From: Przewalskia tangutica
Lineage: Eukaryota > Streptophyta > Magnoliopsida > Solanales > Solanaceae
Length of the DNA stretch: 64,000 nucleotides
Direction: 5' to 3'
NCBI GenBank assembly: GCA_029844215.1
Contig: CM056726.1
Span: forward strand, 73,523,548-73,587,547
Part shown: positions 56,606-64,000 of the stretch, one piece after another
Numbering within the stretch: the stretch's first letter is position 1
How the letters are laid out: every line of letters starts with the position of its first letter
The notes under the pieces: model-generated
What the model saw: only the letters and a program-made list of their open reading frames with translations
The model's database searches: none
Told to the model about the DNA's origin: nothing
Position numbers and translations under genes: made by a program

Positions 56606-58586
56606 AGTAGAACACAATACTTGCACAACAAGGCTATCACACGTAACATGGTCAAGTTTCATAACAACAAGCATAGGCAAGTTATACACAACTCAAGGTA
56701 CTTTCATTTTATGTCAAAGCCGGATTTTAACCTAAAGTACTACGTCGTTAAATTCCTTTTAAGATCCATTTCTTTTACAAGGGTCACCCGATACGTAGTA
56801 TAAAATTAGAGTGACTAACATTGTTAAGTAAACCAAAATGCTTTCCTTTGTAAAATCAAGTAACAACCTTATTTTCCAAACGTTGAGTTTGCCTAATTTC
56901 AAATGCTCAAGTTTCTCATTTTAGAAAAGGTTTCGTAGTTCATAGTTTTAACATAATTCTCCTTTAAACGTTTTGAGAAACATATGTCTTATATGTGAGT
57001 AGGTTATCCTTGTTTATAATCAATCTTATTAAGCGACCATGATCTAGGAAATGTAATATCATTTTGTCTCGACAGCTTCATGCAGATGGAGGTTTCTACT
57101 GGTTTTAATACCATACTTCATTATTCAATACATTTTCCTTTATTAACGCTGCAGTGGTTTGTCAATACTCATTCTGATTTCCGAAATCAGTAAAACATTA
57201 TTCCTTTTAAAACCAAGTACTCATTACTCACGAATGAGGTTTCACACTTTTAACAAAATTCATATCAATACCATTAAGTCAAGTCTCTTATCTTCTAAAA
57301 ATCAGTAAACCATTCTTCTTTATCATTCTTAAGACGTTATACCTAACTTCCCATAAAGCTAGTACAACTCTTATGTTTTCAAAGCCAAGTATTACTCTTC
57401 TTTAAAAAGGGTCTTGTTGAAACACTTCAAGTTCTTTAATACTACACATCAAATCCGTTATAAGTCAAATCGATTTACCACTTTGAAACCACAAAGCATT
57501 TTCTTACCTACATAAAGCTGTTATAACCAACTTCCCATAAAGCCGTTATAACACTTTATGTTTCAAACCAATCAAATACATCAAGCACATGTACGTCTAC
57601 CGTACTACATAGTTATACACATATCATGCTAGAACAGATAGGAAGAGGCTCACATACCTCGCGATGAATATCGACTAATAGCAAAACGCTCCAAGTACTT
57701 CCAACCGTCGGCTACTCCTTAAGCCAAGTAGATCGCGCCATACGCAGTACCTCAACCTATAAGGCCACCAGGCGCTTATTAACATTTAGATCCGCCGTAG
57801 AACATTCTACGAAAATTCGGCCACCTCCCCAGCAGCGTAAATCTCCTCCTCTATCGGGTGGCTGCAAGCCAACCAGGGGTTATGCGTCTAAACCGGGCGT
57901 GCACAATTCTATCACGTAAAAGCTACACAAGTCTCATGTCACGGTCTATGTAATTACAGTTCAGCACTCTTCTTTCGAAAAGGTTTCTTATAATTCAGGC
58001 TTAAGTCAAAAGACATTGCCGACAACTACGTTCATTTCTATATATAGTATTCTTCAACTATATATTCTAACAACATGTAATTTCCAATTACAATAGGGGG
58101 ACAAGATAATTACCTCGATAAGCCCATAATTATCCAAGTATAAAGTCGATCCTGGGCAACGTTTAGCTCGACTCAGCGCTCAACCCGCTCCAAACTACTC
58201 TTAGAAGTTCTAACCAACTTCTACATACTACTCCAACTAACCATGGAGATTTTTCCTTAGGGTTTTGGTTTGGTGACTGGGAAGTATAATAGTATAAGCT
58301 GGCTTTTGTAAAGGTATAACCTTAGAATACTACAAGGTATACGGCTAAGGTAATTTGGGCATTATAACACTACTTTAGAGAGTATTTCTACCAAGAGGGG
58401 GGTATCTACGAGAACAACTAGGCTAGGGGTACCATGGCTAGAACACAAGGAGGGGGTGTATACCTCGGCCTACCACTGGGGGTACTCGGCGAGGGGAGAG
58501 GGCTCTCGGCGAACTCGACACAAAGGGGAGGAGGAGGATTTAACACTTAGAAATATTTGGAATGGATGAAGAAGTCATCCAAGGGG

Positions 58587-58594
58587 TATTTATA
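58587..58594 (-). promoter_or_regulatory. TATA box, TE-7 5' LTR
   Basis: TATAAATA on the minus strand, about 390 bp from the LTR start; likely promoter of TE-7. Confidence 0.7.
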
Positions 58595-58980
58595 GGTCAA
58601 GCCTTGGCGACCAATGGCGAAGATCTTGCCAAGTGCAAGGCAAGTGTAGGGCCAAGATTCACCCGTGTGTCCTTAACAACTAACACACAAAAATATCCTA
58701 CCAACTACACTCTCCATTTCGTCCAATCCGTCCCTCACGCGTCGCGATGGGAGGTGCCAGTGGTGCCTCTCGTTGGTCAACACGTTACGCCACTCGGAAA
58801 AATCCGCCAAAAATAAAAATGATATAGCGAATTTTCCCTACGAAAGTCGTGGGAAGCGTTTAGTCGAAAACGACTCTAACCGAGTGTTGTGCACAAAGTG
58901 AAAACGTCCAAGCCTATTTGAAGGTTCAAATTTTCTACGTACGTCCTTACGTACATACCCTGGAAATACGGGGTATAACA

Positions 58981-59514
58981 GTTATGGACTCATTTCGGGT
59001 CAGCCGGTAGTATAGAATGGGGTGATGTCAGTTGGTAGTGGTCCCGCTATGTGATAGGGTCACGAGGATGCCAGGCCCAAGTTTAGTTAATCGTGGTACG
59101 AGTTTGTGGGCCAGTTCACGGAACTAGTCGTAAGGACCAGAAGAGCCTTAAAGGGAATGTAAGTAACAATATGGCCAAGTTTTGTTAGTAACCCCAAGGA
59201 TTGGAGAACAGAAACAAAATTAGAGATTTTGTACGTTTACTAAATGAGTTTAGAAGTACAAGAAAGAATGACAAGTAAGGAAAGAAAGGAACCTCTAAGG
59301 ATCCCGTATTTTAGAAGACTGTAACCTTCGAGTTTGTGAGAAGGGGTAGCGGACGGAAGGTCCATTAATATGTTTACGTATGTTAGGCGATGGCAGTGTG
59401 GCGTCGTTAGTCTTGTGGAGTATTGATTGATAGGCATAGTATAGAGTTTATCTGGAGTTTGTATAACTGGCAGCGACTAAGAACATTCGGGGCGAATGTT
59501 TCTAAGAGTAAGAA
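58981..59514 (+). other. TE-7 right TSD and body c post-gag region, second part
   Basis: GTTAT (58981-58985), then the conserved block at 59030-59180 and sequence as in body a. Hairpin AACATTCG/CGAATGTT at 59482-59500 and polypurine tract AAGAGTAAGAA at 59504-59514, weaker than in body a. Confidence 0.8.
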
Positions 59515-59987
59515 TGTTACACCCAGTAAGTCGAGGACATGTATAAGAGAATATGCGTAAGGAAACAAGACTTGGAAAATTAGTACGAAAGGAAGAATTG
59601 TTTTCCGACGGAAAATCTTAGGACGTCGGAAAGGAAAAATGTTCGTTGTTGAGAATTTGATTCTCAAAAGGCATTATTTGAAGAGTATGGAACTTATTAA
59701 TATTATGGAAATTTATTTTTCTGGATTTGGTCATGTGGGGCCCACAGAAATTTTACATTTTTGTGGGGCCACGAGGTTCTGAATTTTATGGACGAATGAG
59801 AGGCGACACGTGGCACCCCCTCATGTGGTCTTGGACGAAAATGCAAGGGTAGAATGGTCATTTGACCTATGTAGATGATAAGTCTTGCAAGCTTGACATA
59901 ATTGACTAGTCAACTTGCCACATAAGCTTAATCCTTGTGATAATCATCCTAACCTCACATTTGTGGACATCTAAACCCTCGTTGTGT

Positions 59988-59995
59988 TATAAGTA
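59988..59995 (+). promoter_or_regulatory. Probable TATA box of LTRd
   Basis: TATAAGTA in the same context as the other family Q LTRs. Confidence 0.5.
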
Positions 59996-61786
59996 TACTA
60001 CTAGTAGCAAGACAAGGTCTTGAAGACTTAGAAAAATTCACAACACTTTGTGCTAGCCTTAGTGCTCTCGGGTTTGAGCATCCTCACACAAAAAATTGTA
60101 ATCTTGTTCCTTTGTCCACAGACTTTAAACCAAGGTTCCTAAGAGTGTTGTAAGGTTATCTCAATAGAAATATTTGGAAAAAGCGTATTTTTACGTTAGT
60201 CATGGCGGAAACTAAGTGAGTTCTTGACTTTGAAGATGGAACTTGAAGATGGGTTCTTCATAGGCCTCACAGGAGTGCTTGGGCGGATTGGAACCTAAGG
60301 AAAGGAGCTAAGAATTGCTAAGTAGCGACTTTGAATCTTGGAAATTTTAAGGGCTTTGAAGGTTTAAATTTTGTCGTTTTAGCAATTAAGCTTACTTATT
60401 GATTGTAGCTATGGTTATTAGCAAGCATGAGTTATATATTACGAAGTTTGATTATTATGTTGGCTATTGGAACCCTAATCCGAAAACTAGCATGTTTAGC
60501 TTTAAGATTGGAATTCAAGTTGATTATTAGTTTAAGTCGTCGCATGTTGAATAAAGAAGGAAATTGTAGTTGTTGAAGTAGTTATGACTAAATAACATGT
60601 TGACCTTAGAACTTGGAATTGGAAAAGGATTGGAAAAGACGTAGTGTTATTGGTTATATGTTGGCCGAGAATGGCTAGTAAAGTATTATACTTTTTGGTA
60701 TGAATTGTGGGGCGGAATTTTACACGTATTGTAAGGCGTGTAATCCCCTTTGTTTGGTTGTTGTTTGGAGCCTTAAATGTGGCTTGTTGGTTATTGTATT
60801 CGGCCTTGAAAAAGGTGGCAAAGTGAGTAGAAACAAAGGAAGTGCTGCCCGATTTTCCGTAGAATTAGAGACCGTATACTTAGTATTATTCTACGTTAAA
60901 GGCTAGAAGTTGATAGTCTTGTTGTGACCATTATAGGTTGACACTTCTACGTACGGCGTATTCGGCTTAGCTTGTGGATTTAGCCGAAAAGGTATGTGAA
61001 CTATCTCCTCTTCTAGCATGATTCCTTAAGATTAAGAAAGTATGTTCTACTCCTTAAATGATCCATTCCTTGGTTGTATTTGGATTTCCTAGAATAGAAA
61101 TTGTTCTATGTACTTCCTTTATTGTACTTTGATGTTAAATTGTAAGTTGTAAAATCCATTTTCTTAGTGAAGTTTGGATTCTTAAAGGTGAAGGTATTTT
61201 TCTTAAAGTACATAGAGACTTGAAAAGGAAGTGGTTTCCAAATCTTTTGGCTAGTGCCTTAGTTCTAAAACCTAAAGGTCATTATAATGACTTTAGAAGT
61301 CAAGAGTGATTTACTTATTTGATTTAAAGAGGAGAAATGACATGATTTAAGAGAAGTAACTTGCGTTAAGGGTGAAGTTACTTGAGGTTTAAAAGTAGAA
61401 GAAAACTTGTTTTCTAACTATTAGAGACTTGAAGTATTTTGAAAGTTGAGAACTTGATTTGTAAGTATGTGATACTTGGTTTTAATAGTAAAAGTCTCTT
61501 GGTTATTAAAGGAATGGATCGTCTAAAACCATAAAGGGTTATAACAGCGTTATGGGAAGTTGGTTATAACGGCTTTATGGAAGGTTTAGAAAGTTGTCTA
61601 TTTTGATTAAATCGGCATAAGTTGCCTAGATTGTGAAAATTTGGAGTTACTTGATTTCAAGCTTTGAAATGAGTTTTCTAAAAGTGTAGTAACTTACTTT
61701 GAAAAATAGACACGCCTTGATACTACGGTGTTAGTATCTTGGGGCTTTACATAGAAAGGAGTCTTTTATAAAAGAATGTGCGTCGT

Positions 61787-62200
61787 AGTACTTTGGCTTG
61801 ATAAATTGAAAATTTGTCTAAGTGTGCCTTGATAAGTACTTTGACTTGTTAAAGAGAATTATTCTATGTATGCCTTGATTAGTACTTTGGCTTGATAAAT
61901 TGAAAATTTGTCTAAGTGTGCCTTGATAAGTACTTTGACTTGTTAAAGAGAATTATTCTATGTATGCCTTGATTAGTACTTTGTCTTGATAAATTGAGAA
62001 TTTGTCTAAGTGTGCCTTGATAAGTACTTTGACTTGTTAAAGAGAATTTTTCTATGTATGCCTTGAATAAGTACTTTGGCTTGATTAATTGAGAATTAGT
62101 CTAAGTGTGCCTTGATAAGTACTTTGGCTTGATTGATTGTGAATCATTCTAAGTGTGCCTTAGTAAGGACTTTGGCTTGTTAATTAAGGATTTGCCTATG
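61787..62200 (+). repeat. 47-bp tandem array (LTRd)
   Basis: Same units and order as LTRa. TTAAAAGAGAA is TTAAAGAGAA in all three places here, a uniform loss of one A. Confidence 0.9.
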
Positions 62201-62293
62201 TGTCTTTGAAATAGCGGTTGTGTGCTATTGGAATATCGATCGTTCGGGTCATTCCGGGTTTGTGGCATTTGCAGTCCGTGGAATTGCTACCCA

Positions 62294-62473
62294 CGATCGA
62301 GGAATACCTGCGTGCGGGTCGTAAGGACTTATGCGGTGAAATAGTCCCGTGCGGGAGGTCCGACTATCACGAGGAATACCTCATGCGAGTCCGTCTGGGC
62401 TTATGCGGGTGAAATAGTCCCATGCGAGAATACCTCACGGGTCCACGCGGCTATCTGCGGGTGAAATAGTCCC
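62294..62473 (+). repeat. GC-rich hairpin array (LTRd)
   Basis: Three units, more disturbed than in LTRa (for example GGAATACCTGCG for GGAATACCTCATG). Confidence 0.8.
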
Positions 62474-63348
62474 GGGAGTAGGATGGTTAAATGATCTGCG
62501 GGCGGATGGTCTGTTTGATCATGAGCTTCCTATTTTATATTGTAAGGATACTCTGTTTACTCTCATTGTTAGTAAGGCACAATGTGTTGTAATTTGATTA
62601 TCATATATGTCCCCGGATTTGATTGTGTTACCTATGGTCATTCTTTTACGATGTGGGATTCAGGGGCATGAGACCACGAGGCATTTAGGACACAGGGAGG
62701 GGGACTGGGTGTTCATGTATCCTTATTGGTGTTATTACATCATGGATCTGGCGGTGAGGAAGGATTCCACGGCATGATTGATATTATGGGCGTGAGACCC
62801 ATAGTTATATTTGAGTAATGACCTTGAGCTGCGTCACGACTTGATATATGGCCTTATATGTGTTATGTGCGTAGGTTGGCTATCATACATGTCTCTGTAT
62901 TGTTTAGATTTGTTATGATTTTATTACGATACTTGTTCACATACTTGTACATTCTTCGTCTTGACCTCGCCCGAAGTGCGTTCATCTGCCAGAGTTTAGT
63001 CTGTTGTTTGGTGATCGGCAGTGTAGGATCTGCTCGGGATTTTGGATAGCTCCTCTGTCCAGAGTTTATCTTTTGGTATATATCCTTGATGCAGGCTTTA
63101 TGCAGTTTTGGATGCAGCGGGGCCTTGTCGTCATATTTGATTAACTCCTAAGTGCGTATTCATATGTAGGATTGGACTCGTATGCGGTGTCTTGTCTTTT
63201 GTTTATGTATATATGGCGGCCTTGTCGGCTTTGCCACGCACGTCGTGTTTTAAAAAAATGAGGTGTTATTTAATTTCGCGATTTACTTGCGTTGTTAAGG
63301 TAGAAGGGTGCCCGGGTAGGGCACGATCCGCGAGGTTGGGGTGTGACA

Positions 63349-63729
63349 AACACTCCAGCATCATTGTCGGTCTGACGAGTATTCGAGGCGGTCGGGGCCC
63401 CAGACTTGATTTCTAGGGTAGAGGTGCTAACCGATCGAGGTCCTTTCGGTGTATGCTGTTGTGGTAGATTATTCGAGGGCGTAGTACTACTTGGGAGCTT
63501 GTTACACTTGTGGCAGCGAGTCATTATGCGAAATCTGTCAGGCGAGCGTGATGGGTAAGTCGGCGTTAGTGCATTGCGGGTCTTCGTCCCTACGATTACA
63601 CGCCGGGCGAGGTACTCGTGGGCCGGCAGTCGCGGCGGTCGTGGCGCGGGTCCCGATTCTAGCGGTCCTCGAAGCTGCATTTATGCCTTATCCGGCCGGC
63701 GGGACCGGGGCGTCGCTGGCGTCGTCCGC
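63349..63729 (+). pseudogene. TE-3 gag C-terminal part with zinc knuckles
   Basis: Continuation of the gag interrupted at 7217. In one frame CCCGRLFEGVV (63450-63480) corresponds to the first knuckle C-x2-C-G-R-x-H. In another, GACYTCGSESLCEICQ (63496 onward) is the damaged second knuckle, normally GACYTCGQxGHxxRxC. This is the RNA-binding nucleocapsid part. The frame is broken several times. The next part is a G/R/V-rich linker before the protease. Confidence 0.7.
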
Positions 63730-64000
63730 AGTACTTTATCAGTTTCTGGTTATGATGTGTACGGCTTGATAGATCCGGGTTCTACTCTGTCCTATATATC
63801 TCCCCTTATTGCTAGTAGGATAGGGATAGAGCCTGAGTCCATAGACCCTTTCGAGGTAGCTACGCCAGTGGGTGATTCGGTGGTAGCTCAGCGGGTATTC
63901 ATGAATTTGATAAACCGAGTGTTCAAACCATTTTTGGACACGTTTGTGATAGTGTTCATTGATGATATCTTGGTTTATTCTCGCTCGGGCGAGGCATCAG
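63730..64000 (+). pseudogene. TE-3 protease joined in frame to reverse transcriptase (pol, partial)
   Basis: One open frame from 63730 to the window end. It reads STLSVSGYDVYGLIDPGSTL and SYISPLIASRIGI, the aspartic protease with its active-site D-P-G-S, then PVGDSVVAQRV. It passes directly into FMNLINRVFKPFLD and FVIVFIDDILVYSRS, the reverse transcriptase palm with the catalytic IDD motif. In complete Ty3/gypsy pol several hundred codons lie between these two segments. The missing part covers the end of the protease and the first RT motifs, so the protein cannot be a working RT even though the join keeps the frame. Codons are otherwise unbroken, better kept than the gag. Confidence 0.88.

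Larger units (their letters stand above)
42814..58980 (-). mobile_element. TE-7: non-autonomous LTR element on the minus strand
   Basis: TSD GTTAT on both sides. 5' LTR at 55693-58980, 3' LTR at 42814-46128. The body of 9564 bp contains two later plus-strand solo LTRs (TE-8, TE-9). Without them the body is about 2.55 kb and matches TE-5 in content and order: primer site, gag remnant with the same decayed knuckle, conserved block, integrase end, hairpin and polypurine tract. TE-5 and TE-7 are therefore copies of one deletion derivative inserted in opposite orientation. Confidence 0.93.
55693..58980 (-). mobile_element. TE-7 5' LTR
   Basis: Minus strand from TGTTATACCCCGTATTTCC at 58980 to GGTCGTGACT at 55693. 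3288 bp, very close to the 3' LTR. Confidence 0.92.
7218..63348 (+). mobile_element. TE-4: tandem complex of family Q, four LTRs and three gag-only bodies
   Basis: The order is LTRa (7218-7366 plus 16776-20534), body a (20535-22455), LTRb (22456-26333), body b (26334-28233 plus 37549-37569), LTRc (37570-41446), body c (41447-42813 plus 58981-59514) and LTRd (59515-63348). All four LTRs are about 3.8-3.9 kb and near identical in AT-rich parts. Each body has a primer site, a short gag with CCHC knuckles and a polypurine tract, but no reverse transcriptase or integrase. Such LTR-shared multimers usually come from unequal recombination between LTRs or from template switching. The complex sits in the gag of TE-3. 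Its own target-site duplication is not clear: 7213-7217 reads GGAGT and 63349-63353 reads AACAC. Confidence 0.85.
59515..63348 (+). mobile_element. TE-4 LTRd (last LTR of the complex)
   Basis: Starts TGTTACACCCAGTAAGTCG behind the polypurine tract and ends GGGGTGTGACA. What follows is TE-3 gag sequence and not a primer site, so this is the outer right end. 3834 bp; it has more small deletions than LTRa-c. Confidence 0.92.

Noticed and set aside
1..64000. tRNA, rRNA, microRNA-type or host protein genes.
   Set aside because: No cloverleaf, rRNA core sequence or non-transposon protein motif was seen on reading both strands. Short primer-site strings resembling the tRNA 3' end belong to the elements.

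Overview
The window is plant nuclear DNA, almost certainly pericentromeric or intergenic heterochromatin of a flowering plant. The gag and LTR style looks dicot and perhaps Solanaceae, but that is a low-confidence inference. I find no host gene, tRNA or rRNA. Everything I can assign belongs to Ty3/gypsy-type LTR retrotransposons nested in one another. The evidence is TG...CA-bounded LTRs of about 2.4-3.9 kb, initiator-Met-tRNA primer sites directly after LTR ends, polypurine tracts directly before LTR starts, and remnants of gag (core and CCHC zinc knuckles), protease, reverse transcriptase and integrase C-terminus/chromodomain-like tail. Insertions TE-5, TE-6 and TE-7 are framed by 5-bp target-site duplications.

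Layout, outermost to innermost. TE-1 is a minus-strand LTR (1-1484) sitting inside the 3' LTR of TE-2 (minus, 1485-3707). TE-2 is in turn cut at 3708 by TE-3 (plus). TE-3 has its 5' LTR at 3708-6101 and gag at 6302-7217; after 56 kb of inserted DNA it resumes at 63349-64000 with the gag zinc knuckle, protease and reverse transcriptase. The inserted DNA, TE-4 (7218-63348), is a tandem complex of one family with four LTRs and three short gag-only bodies (LTRa-body a-LTRb-body b-LTRc-body c-LTRd). Each body or LTR of that complex received later insertions: TE-5 in LTRa (7367-16775, TSD TTGAT), TE-6 in the end of body b (28234-37548, TSD GAATG) and TE-7, minus strand, in body c (42814-58980, TSD GTTAT). 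TE-7 contains two plus-strand solo LTRs, TE-8 (46191-49607) and TE-9 (50466-54053).

Two LTR families occur. Family P starts TGTTATACCC and has a strong TATAAATA box about 400 bp in (all elements except TE-4). Family Q starts TGTTACACC and makes up TE-4. None of the elements fully present in the window keeps an intact pol. TE-4, TE-5, TE-6 and TE-7 have LTRs longer than their internal regions (1.9-2.6 kb once nested insertions are removed) and look like non-autonomous derivatives that would need proteins from a relative. TE-2 and TE-3 retain pol pieces and are closer to the autonomous form.

A further property of the whole window is that near-identical copies differ mainly by short deletions or scrambles at CAG/CTG and CG sites and at homopolymers. 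Every primer-binding site lacks the A of the CAG in TGGTATCAGAGC. This looks more like uncorrected long-read error at methylated plant cytosines than true mutation, so many frameshifts reported below may be technical.
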